Assembly: GCF_001748365.1 (NCBI RefSeq)
Contig: NZ_BDHH01000022.1
Location: 3,023-67,022 of the forward strand
Origin: Fusibacter sp. 3D3
Lineage (GTDB): Bacteria > Bacillota > Clostridia > Peptostreptococcales > Acidaminobacteraceae
DNA length: 64,000 nt
Direction of reading: 5' to 3'
Below the pieces are notes generated by a model. It ran no database searches and was not told where the DNA came from. It worked only from the letters and a program-made list of their open reading frames with translations. The translations under genes and the position numbers were made by a program. Shown here piece after piece: positions 53,239 to 62,639 of the stretch (position 1 is its first letter; each line of letters begins with the position of its first letter).

Positions 53239-54303
53239 GTGAGGTTAAAAAGTATAGAACGTGTTGAACCGGGGGATTTGTTGGGGAAAGCGGTTTATGA
53301 TGATAAATGTCAGCTCTTATTAGCAAAAGGTGTAAATTTAACACTGAACTACATAGAGCGTTTGAAACATGCCAGCATTCATTGTGTCTATATAGATGAT
53401 GCTTTATCAGAGGGACTAGAAGTTGAAAATGTCATATCAGATGAAATAAAAGTTAAATCTATAACAGCTGTAAAAAGTGTTTTTAAAGAGGTCACTGAGC
53501 GGAAGGGTGTCTCCTTATCACCTAAAGGGATTGATACAATTAAAGATATTATAGATGAAATGATGGACATGATTTTTCAAAATAGAGAGACACTTTATGT
53601 GATGACTGAACTTATGGGAACAGATATGTACACCTATAATCATTCAGCAGAAGTCGCTATTTTGTCTATGCTTGTGGCAAAGAGTTTAGGACTCAATGGG
53701 CAGTATATTCAAAAAGTAGGCATCGGTGCGATGCTTCATGATATTGGGAAGATGAAAATACCAAATGAGGTCCTCAACAAAACAGATGCACTCACCGATA
53801 TCGAGTTAGAAAAACTCAAGGAACATGCGAAACTTGGATATGACTTGCTGAAAGATTCAATGGCAATTTCGCCAATTTCACGTCAAATTGTATTACTTCA
53901 TCATGAAAAATTAGATGGAAATGGATACCCTATGATGTTGGACTCTGAGGGTATTCCTGTACACGTGCGCATTGTAACGATATGTGATATATTTAATGCG
54001 CTGGTCTCAAATCGTTCTTATAGAGAAAAAATGAGTATTGATATGGCGCTTGAGATTATTCGAACTGAAGCGGTTTATCAGTTGGACAGAGAGATATACT
54101 ATCATCTCATGAAGGTGGTCAATATATATCCAGTGGGTACGATCGTTGAGCTTTCGAACGGTAAAAGTGGGATTGTAATAAAAGAAAACAAGGACGCACA
54201 GACTAGACCTATTGTTCAAGTGATTAAAGATAAGCAAAGAGCAGAAGTCTTAAACTTATTGAATGATTTGACTTTGTTCATATCTCAAACGATAGATTTG
54301 TAA
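53239..54303 (+). CDS. HD-GYP domain c-di-GMP phosphodiesterase
   Basis: A 354-residue soluble protein with an N-terminal DUF3391-like region (about 1-55), a linker and a complete HD-GYP domain: H167-D168 in MLHDIGKMKIP and HHEKLDGNGYP (221-231). Both the HD and GYP signatures are intact, which favours active c-di-GMP hydrolysis. The start is a GTG at 53239 after GGAGG. It lies directly after the pilus locus and 18 bp before a giant hybrid sensor gene, so the phosphodiesterase is probably coexpressed with that sensor and lowers the signal that switches the pili on. Confidence 0.93.
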   Translation: MRLKSIERVEPGDLLGKAVYDDKCQLLLAKGVNLTLNYIERLKHASIHCVYIDDALSEGLEVENVISDEIKVKSITAVKSVFKEVTERKGVSLSPKGIDTIKDIIDEMMDMIFQNRETLYVMTELMGTDMYTYNHSAEVAILSMLVAKSLGLNGQYIQKVGIGAMLHDIGKMKIPNEVLNKTDALTDIELEKLKEHAKLGYDLLKDSMAISPISRQIVLLHHEKLDGNGYPMMLDSEGIPVHVRIVTICDIFNALVSNRSYREKMSIDMALEIIRTEAVYQLDREIYYHLMKVVNIYPVGTIVELSNGKSGIVIKENKDAQTRPIVQVIKDKQRAEVLNLLNDLTLFISQTIDL

Positions 54304-54321
54304 ATTAAATAGGGGGCAACT

Positions 54322-57300
54322 GTGGTTTATGTAATAGTTGGTGCAAAAATTATTCTGGAAATTGTGATTTTTTATAAACTGATTCTAAATAATTCTAAAA
54401 ATAGAGGAGATCGGTATTATTTTATCTATATACTGTTATTTTTGATGCTCATTTTTGACATTAAAATATTGGTGAGCAGAGACACTTCACTCCTTGTACT
54501 CAACCAATTGTATGTGATGTCTATTTTGTTTTATGCACTTTTTTATTTTTCAAAGAGCAAACTGAGTGTGAGATCTATTGTTAGTAGTTTCATGGAAACT
54601 CAAGAATTAGCACATTCAGAAATTATAAATCATATCGATGAAGCTGTAGCCGTTATAAAAAAAGACAATTTGGATATTGTGAGCTATAATGCGCTTTTTA
54701 ATGAACTCATCATAGAAAATCAACATTTTATCAATCTAGAAGATATCATCAGCTCTGTTAAAAGAGGTGAAAATGCATTTGAAATCAAGGATTATAATAA
54801 TGTGAAACTGAACATTAGGGTTAGACTTTTGGATTACGGGACTAAATATGTCGTAATTTATGTTAAAGACATCAGTGAATTGGCAATGATTCGAACTGAC
54901 TTAAGACGCCAACATCAGAGCTTTCAAGAAATGTGGGAAACGGCACCCTATGTTGTAATCATAAGAGAACTGTTTGGTAGGATTGTCTACATCAACAAAA
55001 AAGCTGAATATTTTTTTGATAAAAAAGCAAAAGAAGTTGAAGGACAGTCATTCTATACGTTATTTTCTGACGGCGTAGCTCCAAAATGGCATGTTGAACT
55101 AGAACGTGAGTTATTGAATAATGAAAAAGGGGCAGTCACGAGAACAGAGTCTCTAATCAATAGGCATAATGAAAAGAAATTTTTCCAAATAGAAGAGAAA
55201 ATAGTACATTATCAAAGGAATAATCATATCTGCTCAATGCTATATGATTTGACTGAACTTTATTATGAGCGTCTGAAAAGTCAAGCTTTTAACATTATTT
55301 ATCGCAATAATGAAAGCATTAGACAATCCAATTATATTATAGTAGATCTTATCAATGATGATCTGTTATACGGTGATGCTTTGGAACTGAAATTGGGAAA
55401 ACCCATAAAGAAATGGCATGCTTTTTTTGATTTATTGGATTTGGAAGCTCAAGTGCTCATTAAGAATATTTTGAAACAACCAGAATCTTTTTCAACGGAG
55501 CGCATTCATTTTACTGAGGGACAGCAATTTATAATTGAAGATTATATAATAAGTGATCCTCACAACGTAACGGGATTCATCCTAAGCTACGTAGATCTCA
55601 GCGCCATTCACTATAGTCCTGAGATTGTCGGTAGAAATGTACTGAATCATATTAGAGAAGGTATTATTATAATCAACTTTGAAGGCAAAATTGAGTACTC
55701 TAACGATGCCATCTGTCGAATTTTAGGATTTGAAGATCAAGAACTGTTGACCAAAAACATTGTCGAAATTACAAAGGCGCTAACACTTGAGATGGTCAAA
55801 GCCAACTGGGAAGTTACAAGAACTCATAAATCACATAAATTTGATCGGATTTATATTCACAAAAATGGCCTTGAAATACCTGTTGAAATCACAGGCAAGC
55901 ATATTGAAATTGAAGATTCAGAAAAGCTAATTCTCGTCATTCGAGATATGTCAGAAAAGCTTATTTATAAACGAAGATTTGCAGATTCTCAATTAAAATT
56001 TACACAGCTCTTTGATGCGATTCAAGATGGTATTTTTGAAATTAAACTGCCAAATATGAACGTAAACTTTTATAAACAATTTGACATGGAAAGAGGCTTC
56101 ATAGGGATTGAGATCAGTTATTTACAATGGATCAACAACATATACGAAGAGGACCGTTCGATCGTATATGAATCGATTGATATATTAACCGCCGAAAAGA
56201 AAGATGAAGTTCAATTTGAATACCGCTACCAAAATGGAAGTGAATGGGAGTGGATGCGGGCAAGAGGGCGTTACCTTGAAGATCAAGAGGGGGCGTCGAT
56301 TCTTTTAATCAACAGAAATATATCTGAAATTAAGACAATAGCATTGAAGTTAGAGGAGAGTAAGTATATATTGACAGAGTCTGAAAAAATATCGCATATG
56401 GCACATTGGCGTTATGACGTTTCAAGAAGTGTTTTTGATGTCTCTGAGACTTTTGATGAAATGTTTAGAATTAAAGACATAGGTAATGAAATTACATTTG
56501 AACAATTCTTAGAAATTGTTCATCCAAGTGATCGCAATTATTTTGAAGCCAAATTTACAAGATCCATTTGGGCATCCGAATCACTTGACGTCATATTTCG
56601 AATTACAAATGCAACGCATATTAGATATATTCAACTCTTTGGAAAGACCTATTACAGTCCCAATCAGACCCCAATTTATATAATCGGTAATACTGTGGAT
56701 ATAACAGAGAAAATGATTGCAGCTAGGCGACTTGAGGATTCAAAAAAATTACTTGAGGGGATTATTGATCAATCACCAACGGGTATTATTGTCACCAAGA
56801 GAAATGGTCGTATTGAAGTGATTAATGAAGAAGCAACGAAACTATTAAATGTGCATGAAGACTTTGAAATGACGTTTGATAAGATTAGTCAGCTCATCAC
56901 TGAAAGATATGAAACTGATGCCGATGGCTCCATTCAAGAGTTACTGAGGACGATACAAAACGGGCATACTATAAATGCGATTATAAAAGGCAATAAACAA
57001 AATTCAAAGCGACAAAATTCAAATCAATGGTTGATGCTTTATGCATCACCAATGCACGATGAAGAAGGTCGATTTACGGGAAACATCATCATTATTATAG
57101 ATATTTCAGAGCGAACGCTTATGCAAGCACAGCTATTAGAGCAAACTTCAAAGCTCTTAAATGCAGAGAAACTTGCAAAATTAGGACACTTTGAATTCAA
57201 TGATAATTTTGACAAGTTATTTGCCTCTGAAGTGATTTACGATATTCTTGAAATTGAGCCATTGATTCCATTTAATCTTGAAACTTTGATGGCGATGGTA

Positions 57301-59346
57301 GCAGAGGAAGATTATGAACGTATTTTTACAATTTTGGAAGTTGTAAAAGGACACACAGGTCATTATACGTTGGAATTCAAATTAATAACGGTTTATGGAA
57401 AAGTAAAACATGTTCAAATCATTTTGATTAAGAGCATTAAAAACAATAAAACCTATTATGAAGGGACTATTCAAGATGTGTCTGTTATCAATAGTGTCAT
57501 GGAACGGATTAGACAATCTGAACGAGAAAAAGATACTCTGATCAGTAGTATTAGCGACCAGATTACCTACTACAATACCAAAAGAGAAATTGTTACCCTA
57601 AATCATACGAAGTATAAACACATTATAGGCAAGGATGAAAAAATAATAGGCAAGCTTTGTGAATCTGTTTTTGGACCAAAGGGTGATGAATGCGAAGTAT
57701 GTATCGTACAGAAAACCTTAGACACTCACAAACCTCTTTCAAGGGAATACTATCAAGATCATCAATGGTATGAGCAAAAGACACATCCTGTTTTTGACGA
57801 TCAAAATAAGATCGTTGGGGTTGTAGAAATCATAAGAGACATCACGCAAGAAAAATTTATCAGAGATAAACAGACTTCATTAGACAAAATACAAGTCTAC
57901 GATCAAGTCTCAAAGGGGATTGCGCTTGATTATAATAATAAGTTGATGGGTATTGTAGGCTATTTGAATTTAATCAATGATTTCAAAACACTTCCCAAAA
58001 CAGTTAGAGAGTACATTGAAATCATAAGTAAGACAGCGCTTACGCTTCAAGAAACCACAGAACATTTGCTTGTGATGAGCAATTCTAAAATAGCGAAGCA
58101 ATCTGTGATAGATCTTGCAAAATCAGTTGACAGTGCTATTAAATTTATAAATCACATGTACGATATTAACACAAAACTGATTACAGACTTTCCTGATGAA
58201 AATATTTGCGTGATGGGTAATGAAGATATGCTCTTCAATATGATTGTGAGTTTGTTATTAAACGCAATCGATGCTACCGAAACCATAGATAATCCCGTTA
58301 TCCAAGTCGTGATCAAACAGGATCTAACAACACATTTAGCTTACATTAAGATTATTGACAATGGCATTGGCATCCCTGATATTTTGAAAGATAGGCTATT
58401 TGAACCTTTCTTCACAACTAAATCAGATGCAAGTAAATCTGGAATGGGATTGACCACGGTTAAATCAATTGTGAAGGAAATGAATGGCCAAATCGATTTT
58501 ACGAGTAAACAGGGTCTAACAGAATTTTGTATAACCTTTAAAATCGTTGAAGGAGCATCCCAAAAACTGGTTTTAAATGAAAATGTTTATAAAGAAAATA
58601 ATAGAAATGGCATTTTAATCATAGATGATGAAGAGATCGTGAGAATGCTATTCGTAAATGTGCTTTCAGATCAAGGCTATCTTATCTTTGAAGCAAGCAA
58701 TGCATTTGATGGCATGGCTCTATATGAGGAGAATCAAGCGCATATTGAATTGGTTATAATGGACATGGTTATGCCTGAAATGAGCGGTAGACAAACTTTT
58801 GAAGCACTTAAAAATCTCGATCCCAACATCAAGATCATTATCACGACAGGCTATAGTAATGATGACGATGTTCATTATGTACTTGAAAACGGTGCTCTAG
58901 ACTTACTTAAAAAACCTGTTAGTATTGCCTCTATCAAGAAAAGAGTTGCACAATTTTTTAGCCATGAAGTTGCGTTAGAACAACTTGACGAAATGAAGCA
59001 TGTGATAGATGTTAAAGAAGCCTTAAGAAAACTTGAAGGCAATGAAAAGTTGTATGAAAGAATTTGCAAGAAGTTTTATATCAAATATAATGCGCTACCG
59101 CTCCAAATAGAAGAAGATATGGCGGCCGATAATTGGCAAGGGATTAGGAACAGTGCACATAATATTAAAGGCCTTGCGGGCAATATTGGGGATAAGAGAC
59201 TTGAAACCGTATGCTTTGATTTAGAACTGTCTATTCGCAATGATGTCCATGACACCCAATTGGTTGAAACCTTTATAAATGCTTTAAAACTGCTCTTATC
59301 GTATCTTGAAACCTCAATAGATATGACTGAAGACAGTGAGTTTTAG
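54322..59346 (+). CDS. Multi-PAS hybrid sensor with degenerate phosphoacceptor site
   Basis: A 1674-residue membrane protein. Three N-terminal helices (residues 1-85) lead into about eight PAS domains, the last with a CESVFGPKGDECEVC cysteine motif. The kinase region follows: the DHp segment reads GIALDYNN, where the family has GIAHDFNN, so the phosphoacceptor His is Leu1202 (codon CTT). The ATPase part is intact (LLLNAIDATE, IDNGIGIPD, GMGLTTV). A receiver domain has D1481 (IMDMVMPEMSG) and a terminal HPt domain has H1613 (SAHNIKGLAGN). It may relay phosphate from another kinase. The start is a GTG at 54322 after AGGGGG. Confidence 0.9.
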   Translation: MVYVIVGAKIILEIVIFYKLILNNSKNRGDRYYFIYILLFLMLIFDIKILVSRDTSLLVLNQLYVMSILFYALFYFSKSKLSVRSIVSSFMETQELAHSEIINHIDEAVAVIKKDNLDIVSYNALFNELIIENQHFINLEDIISSVKRGENAFEIKDYNNVKLNIRVRLLDYGTKYVVIYVKDISELAMIRTDLRRQHQSFQEMWETAPYVVIIRELFGRIVYINKKAEYFFDKKAKEVEGQSFYTLFSDGVAPKWHVELERELLNNEKGAVTRTESLINRHNEKKFFQIEEKIVHYQRNNHICSMLYDLTELYYERLKSQAFNIIYRNNESIRQSNYIIVDLINDDLLYGDALELKLGKPIKKWHAFFDLLDLEAQVLIKNILKQPESFSTERIHFTEGQQFIIEDYIISDPHNVTGFILSYVDLSAIHYSPEIVGRNVLNHIREGIIIINFEGKIEYSNDAICRILGFEDQELLTKNIVEITKALTLEMVKANWEVTRTHKSHKFDRIYIHKNGLEIPVEITGKHIEIEDSEKLILVIRDMSEKLIYKRRFADSQLKFTQLFDAIQDGIFEIKLPNMNVNFYKQFDMERGFIGIEISYLQWINNIYEEDRSIVYESIDILTAEKKDEVQFEYRYQNGSEWEWMRARGRYLEDQEGASILLINRNISEIKTIALKLEESKYILTESEKISHMAHWRYDVSRSVFDVSETFDEMFRIKDIGNEITFEQFLEIVHPSDRNYFEAKFTRSIWASESLDVIFRITNATHIRYIQLFGKTYYSPNQTPIYIIGNTVDITEKMIAARRLEDSKKLLEGIIDQSPTGIIVTKRNGRIEVINEEATKLLNVHEDFEMTFDKISQLITERYETDADGSIQELLRTIQNGHTINAIIKGNKQNSKRQNSNQWLMLYASPMHDEEGRFTGNIIIIIDISERTLMQAQLLEQTSKLLNAEKLAKLGHFEFNDNFDKLFASEVIYDILEIEPLIPFNLETLMAMVAEEDYERIFTILEVVKGHTGHYTLEFKLITVYGKVKHVQIILIKSIKNNKTYYEGTIQDVSVINSVMERIRQSEREKDTLISSISDQITYYNTKREIVTLNHTKYKHIIGKDEKIIGKLCESVFGPKGDECEVCIVQKTLDTHKPLSREYYQDHQWYEQKTHPVFDDQNKIVGVVEIIRDITQEKFIRDKQTSLDKIQVYDQVSKGIALDYNNKLMGIVGYLNLINDFKTLPKTVREYIEIISKTALTLQETTEHLLVMSNSKIAKQSVIDLAKSVDSAIKFINHMYDINTKLITDFPDENICVMGNEDMLFNMIVSLLLNAIDATETIDNPVIQVVIKQDLTTHLAYIKIIDNGIGIPDILKDRLFEPFFTTKSDASKSGMGLTTVKSIVKEMNGQIDFTSKQGLTEFCITFKIVEGASQKLVLNENVYKENNRNGILIIDDEEIVRMLFVNVLSDQGYLIFEASNAFDGMALYEENQAHIELVIMDMVMPEMSGRQTFEALKNLDPNIKIIITTGYSNDDDVHYVLENGALDLLKKPVSIASIKKRVAQFFSHEVALEQLDEMKHVIDVKEALRKLEGNEKLYERICKKFYIKYNALPLQIEEDMAADNWQGIRNSAHNIKGLAGNIGDKRLETVCFDLELSIRNDVHDTQLVETFINALKLLLSYLETSIDMTEDSEF

Positions 59347-59356
59347 AGTCAAGCTT

Positions 59357-60595
59357 CTAAGCAAAACGCTTTCTGAGATAGAAAGTAAAACTACCGAGCA
59401 GCCTTAAGCATCCAACGATGATTAAGGCTGTTTTTATATGAGTCATATCCTTAATCGCAACGCCGATGATAGGCGCAATTGTGGCAGAGATCGCTATAAA
59501 AGTATTATAGATAGAGATAATAGTGGTTCTATTTTGATCGGGTGTAACTTCAAGAAGCATATTGAAGAGCACGAGGATCGTACCGGCAATGGATATGCCT
59601 ATAATGACATTAAACACAACTAACATCCAAAGTGAGCTGCTCATTGCGTATAGGATGGGTGTAATGCTCATGCCAAATGTGGCAATAGCAATGGTTAATG
59701 TGTTGCCATACTTATCTGCAAATTTTGCCCAAAGCGTTGAGGTCAAAATAGAGGATAAACCGGATGCAATTGAAACGGCGCTTAACCAAGCTTCATTTGC
59801 CCCCAAAGTTTTAATCAAGTAGATGTTAAAAAGAGGCCATCCCATTTGCCATCCAAAATAAAAAGTCAAAGAACACATTAAAAAAATTTTAAATTCACGA
59901 TCGTGAAACACAAATGCAAATGCCTCTTTTAAAGAAGCACGGGTTGACAATATTTTTTGATTTCGATCGATGTGCAATTTAAAGCGATTAAAAGTTATGA
60001 CTTCAAGAATACCAAATACAAAGGCAATTAGGAAGAAAATTTGGTATAAGAAAATAACTTCTTGATTGTTTTGAGGTATTCTTGTGAGCAATTGCCCAGC
60101 GATTAATGTAATTGCTAATCTAAAAAGATCGGAATATCTATTTCTAAGTCCCATAGCATGACTTCTTTCACGCGGAGAAAACAAATCGCCGATGCAAGTT
60201 TGATAGCCCATAAGATAGACTGAACCTGGAAAATTCATCAAGCCAACCAAAAAAACAAAGAGCCAAGGTTTAGAAATTTGATTTATGAATGGAACGGTGG
60301 CGAGTGCTAAATAGAATAATTTATGTGCAAACATTATGAATGTGGTTGATTTCTTTTTGTTTCCAAAACCTTCAATGAGAAGTGCACCTGGAATTAAAGC
60401 GAAAATGCTGACGAATGCAGGCCATGAATTTAGAAATGCAAGTTCATAATCACTTGCGCCTAATCGTTCTGCAAATTTAGCGAAATAAGGATTGACTAAG
60501 TTGATTGCGACTGCGTAAAATATGCCGTTATAAATATTAATTTCCAAATTGTGATTTCTTGGCTTTGTTCTAAAAGCTTTCTTTGAAATAAACAT
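59357..60595 (-). CDS. MFS transporter
   Basis: A 412-residue membrane protein with about 12 predicted helices. It begins MFISKKAFRTKPRNHNLEIN and the first helices read GIFYAVAINLVNPYFAKFAERLGASDYE, followed by a loop-2/3 signature reduced to GFGNKKKS. The frame is open upstream to 60739, but the ATG at 60595 follows GAGGTGATT and fits other MFS proteins. Its promoter is at 60633-60660. The substrate is unknown. Its last codons contain a hairpin that can terminate the convergent sensor-kinase transcript. Confidence 0.87.
   Translation of the reverse strand: MFISKKAFRTKPRNHNLEINIYNGIFYAVAINLVNPYFAKFAERLGASDYELAFLNSWPAFVSIFALIPGALLIEGFGNKKKSTTFIMFAHKLFYLALATVPFINQISKPWLFVFLVGLMNFPGSVYLMGYQTCIGDLFSPRERSHAMGLRNRYSDLFRLAITLIAGQLLTRIPQNNQEVIFLYQIFFLIAFVFGILEVITFNRFKLHIDRNQKILSTRASLKEAFAFVFHDREFKIFLMCSLTFYFGWQMGWPLFNIYLIKTLGANEAWLSAVSIASGLSSILTSTLWAKFADKYGNTLTIAIATFGMSITPILYAMSSSLWMLVVFNVIIGISIAGTILVLFNMLLEVTPDQNRTTIISIYNTFIAISATIAPIIGVAIKDMTHIKTALIIVGCLRLLGSFTFYLRKRFA
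59399..59435 (+). terminator. Terminator of the HD-GYP/sensor transcript, inside the convergent MFS gene
   Basis: CAGCCTTAA (59399-59407) pairs with TTAAGGCTG (59422-59430). A CATC/GATG inner stem (59409-59412 with 59417-59420) continues it, and TTTTT follows. It lies 53 bp after the sensor stop and within the 3' coding end of the minus-strand MFS gene. Confidence 0.82.
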
Positions 60596-60607
60596 AATCA
60601 CCTCAAA

Positions 60608-60660
60608 ATTTCGACATGCGAAATACATTACAATTATAACTGAATTATATAAAAAAACAA
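60608..60660 (-). promoter_or_regulatory. Promoter and small palindrome of the MFS gene
   Basis: On the minus strand TTGTTT (60660-60655), a 16-bp spacer and TATAAT (60638-60633). Just downstream is ATTTCG-ACATG-CGAAAT (60608-60624), a 6-bp inverted repeat between promoter and ribosome site that may be an operator or mRNA stem. Confidence 0.55.
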
Positions 60661-60672
60661 GCAAAAAACAAT

Positions 60673-60700
60673 TTGACAAATAAATACAATATGATAAAAT
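60673..60700 (+). promoter_or_regulatory. Promoter of the ssb gene
   Basis: A perfect TTGACA (60673-60678), a 16-bp spacer and TAAAAT (60695-60700), about 40 bp before the start codon. Confidence 0.75.
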
Positions 60701-60741
60701 ATAACCAATACCATAATATGGAATATAAAAAGGAGGCAATT

Positions 60742-61098
60742 ATGAACAATGTAAGTTTAGTAGGCAGAATAACACAGGTACCAGAATTAAAACTCGTCGG
60801 CGAAGAGCGGTTTTGTACCAAATTTAACCTAGCAGTTGATCGTTACTTAGGGAGTACACAAAAGGATGAAAAGAGAAGTGAAGGTAAACCCACTGCAGAT
60901 TTTCCAAGAATAACAGTTTGGGGTAAAAATGCAGAAAATTGCTGCAAATATTTAGATAAAGGTGCTTTGGTGAGTATTACGGGTAAAGTGGCTACGAGCA
61001 AATTTGAAAAAGAAGATGGTGATGTTGTTTATATGACAGAAATTGTAGCAGATAGAATACAGTTTTTAGAATCATTGCATTCTGAAAGCAAGCAATAA
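60742..61098 (+). CDS. ssb: Single-stranded DNA-binding protein, short form
   Basis: A 118-residue SSB with the OB-fold pattern NNVSLVGRITQVPELK ... TKFNLAVDR ... FPRITVWGKNAENCCKYLDKG ... YMTEIVADRIQFL. The usual Gly-rich linker and acidic C-terminal tip (DDDIPF type) are missing; it ends HSESKQ. It may therefore be an accessory SSB comparable in build to Bacillus SsbB, which works in competence, rather than the replicative SSB. The frame opens at 60673 inside the promoter; the ATG at 60742 follows AAGGAGG. It is not in the usual rpsF-ssb-rpsR context. Confidence 0.92.
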   Translation: MNNVSLVGRITQVPELKLVGEERFCTKFNLAVDRYLGSTQKDEKRSEGKPTADFPRITVWGKNAENCCKYLDKGALVSITGKVATSKFEKEDGDVVYMTEIVADRIQFLESLHSESKQ

Positions 61099-61212
61099 AG
61101 TGAGTGTTTAAAGGACTTTGCTTGTTGACGCATTAAAAAAATGACTGGTTTTTTGGGCTGCAAGCGTTTATAATACAAGTGGGGAAATATAAATGAATTA
61201 ACGGGTGGTTAA

Positions 61213-62286
61213 ATGACAAAAGTAGATGTTATGCAACTTGAGGTTGGCATGGAATTATTAGAAGATGTCTATGATGATCATGGGGTGGTACTCATTGGAG
61301 CGCATTCTCTTCTTAATGATGTTCATATTCAGTATCTCAAACGAAAACAAATTGAGTCTGTTAGTATTAGAAGTGCTGATACCCAAACCGATTTTGAGGG
61401 CACATCTACTCAAACAGTAACCTATAATCGATTAAACAATCCTTCAGATGTTGACGAAAAATATCAGAGGACTGTCCACAAGTTTAAGGGCATCTACAAT
61501 GAATTTAAATTGGGACGTGTTCCTGTGTATGAAGAAATTCAGGACACATTAGAGCCGATGTATGAAGCAATCTTAAATGATGAATCATTCACTCGAAAAA
61601 TGTGGCAAATACATGCTTATGATGACTATACTTTTGATCATTCAGTGAGAGTTTCTATGATTTCAGGTCTACTTGCAAAGTGGTGCAAACTTGAGGTCAA
61701 AGGCATTAAAGATGCTGCTTTGGCAGGTTTGTTACATGATATTGGCAAATGTAATATCCCCGATAATATTCTCAACAAGCCTAGTCCTTTAAATTTTGAA
61801 GAGTTCAAAGTGATTAAAACACATGCAACACTAGGTTATATTTTAATCAAAGATATTCCGAATATAAATTATGATGTAATGCTTGGCGTTTTACAGCATC
61901 ATGAAAGAGTTGATGGCACTGGGTATCCAAATGGAATAACGGGCAATCAAATGAGCTATATTGCTAAAATTGTATCTGTTGCGGATGTTTATTGTGCCAT
62001 GACTGCGGATAGAGTATACAAACCAGCGATGCATCCCTTTGAAGTGGCCAGTTTTATTTTGGAAAAATGCTACAGTTCGTTAGATTTTTCGATGTCTAAA
62101 ACCTTTTTATCTAATATTTCTCATTTTTATATAGGACATAGAGTGCGATTAAATAATGGACAAGAAGGCGAAGTTATCATGACTTATAAAGATGATCCCG
62201 CGAGACCACTGATTAAAGTGGGTGAGTCATTCTTTGATTTGAGACGACATATAGAACTTGAAATTGAAAATATGCTTGATCTTTAA
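61213..62286 (+). CDS. HD-GYP domain protein
   Basis: A 357-residue soluble protein with an N-terminal DUF3391-like region (VDVMQLEVGMELLEDVYDDHG) and an HD-GYP domain with LLHDIGKCNIP and HHERVDGTGYP. The build parallels the protein encoded at 53239-54303, so the two look like diverged paralogues. It is a likely c-di-GMP phosphodiesterase. A TATAAT at 61169-61174 is the probable -10; the -35 is poor. The ribosome site is weak (GGGTGG). It is followed by an unassigned structured RNA. Confidence 0.91.
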   Translation: MTKVDVMQLEVGMELLEDVYDDHGVVLIGAHSLLNDVHIQYLKRKQIESVSIRSADTQTDFEGTSTQTVTYNRLNNPSDVDEKYQRTVHKFKGIYNEFKLGRVPVYEEIQDTLEPMYEAILNDESFTRKMWQIHAYDDYTFDHSVRVSMISGLLAKWCKLEVKGIKDAALAGLLHDIGKCNIPDNILNKPSPLNFEEFKVIKTHATLGYILIKDIPNINYDVMLGVLQHHERVDGTGYPNGITGNQMSYIAKIVSVADVYCAMTADRVYKPAMHPFEVASFILEKCYSSLDFSMSKTFLSNISHFYIGHRVRLNNGQEGEVIMTYKDDPARPLIKVGESFFDLRRHIELEIENMLDL

Positions 62287-62295
62287 AGTGAATAA

Positions 62296-62402
62296 AGCGT
62301 TGGCGTGTCGAAATTCAAAATCCGCTATCCTATGATGTGCTTATGGAAAGCACGCGATACAGAATAGGGTAGAGGAATCGTGCAAAACGGATGTTTAACG
62401 CT
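62296..62402 (+). ncRNA. Unassigned structured RNA element
   Basis: Four nested helices form one stem: AGCGTT/AACGCT (62296-62301 with 62397-62402), ATCCG/CGGAT (62320-62324 with 62388-62392), CTATCCTAT/ATAGGGTAG (62325-62333 with 62364-62372, one T-G) and GTGCTT/AAGCAC (62337-62342 with 62348-62353). An asymmetric internal loop (62373-62387) contains ATCGTGC, which could instead pair with GCACGCGAT at 62350-62358, an alternative fold. It lies between an HD-GYP gene and a GyrB-like gene, before a terminator. I recognise no known class. Confidence 0.5.
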
Positions 62403-62417
62403 CTAACCCTAATTTCT

Positions 62418-62474
62418 AAAAAAAGTCTTTACATGCTGAGCAATACGTTTGCTTCAATGCTGTAAGGACTTTTT
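62418..62474 (+). terminator. Terminator after the structured RNA
   Basis: AAAAAGTC (62420-62427) pairs with GACTTTTT (62467-62474). The stem continues through a T-G pair and TTACA/TGTAA, with GAGCAA/TTGCTT near the apex. It ends the HD-GYP transcript and/or the RNA element. Confidence 0.75.
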
Positions 62475-62639
62475 ATGTGGATAAAGACCTGTGGATTACC
62501 TCCGTTTTAAAGAGACATATAGGCATTGGAAGGCGAACGCAAGTTCTAAATAAAAAACTTGCAATACCTTGTGATCATTTGATATGATTAGGATTGGAGA
62601 AAAAAAGTAACATGCATAATATAGATTAAGAGGTGTGAA
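62475..62639 (+). promoter_or_regulatory. Leader region of the GyrB/ParE-like gene
   Basis: A promoter TTGCAA (62559-62564), an 18-bp spacer and TATGAT (62583-62588) lie 51 bp before the start codon. Overlapping its -35 is a 7-bp hairpin, GCAAGTT/AACTTGC (62539-62545 with 62556-62562). The ribosome site is AAGAGGTG just before the ATG. Confidence 0.5.

Noticed and set aside
60596-60739. 48-residue N-terminal extension of the minus-strand MFS protein
   Set aside because: It spans the promoter and leader; GAGGTGATT stands directly before the ATG at 60595.
62296-62402. SRP RNA, RNase P or tmRNA
   Set aside because: None of the conserved sequences of these RNAs is present.
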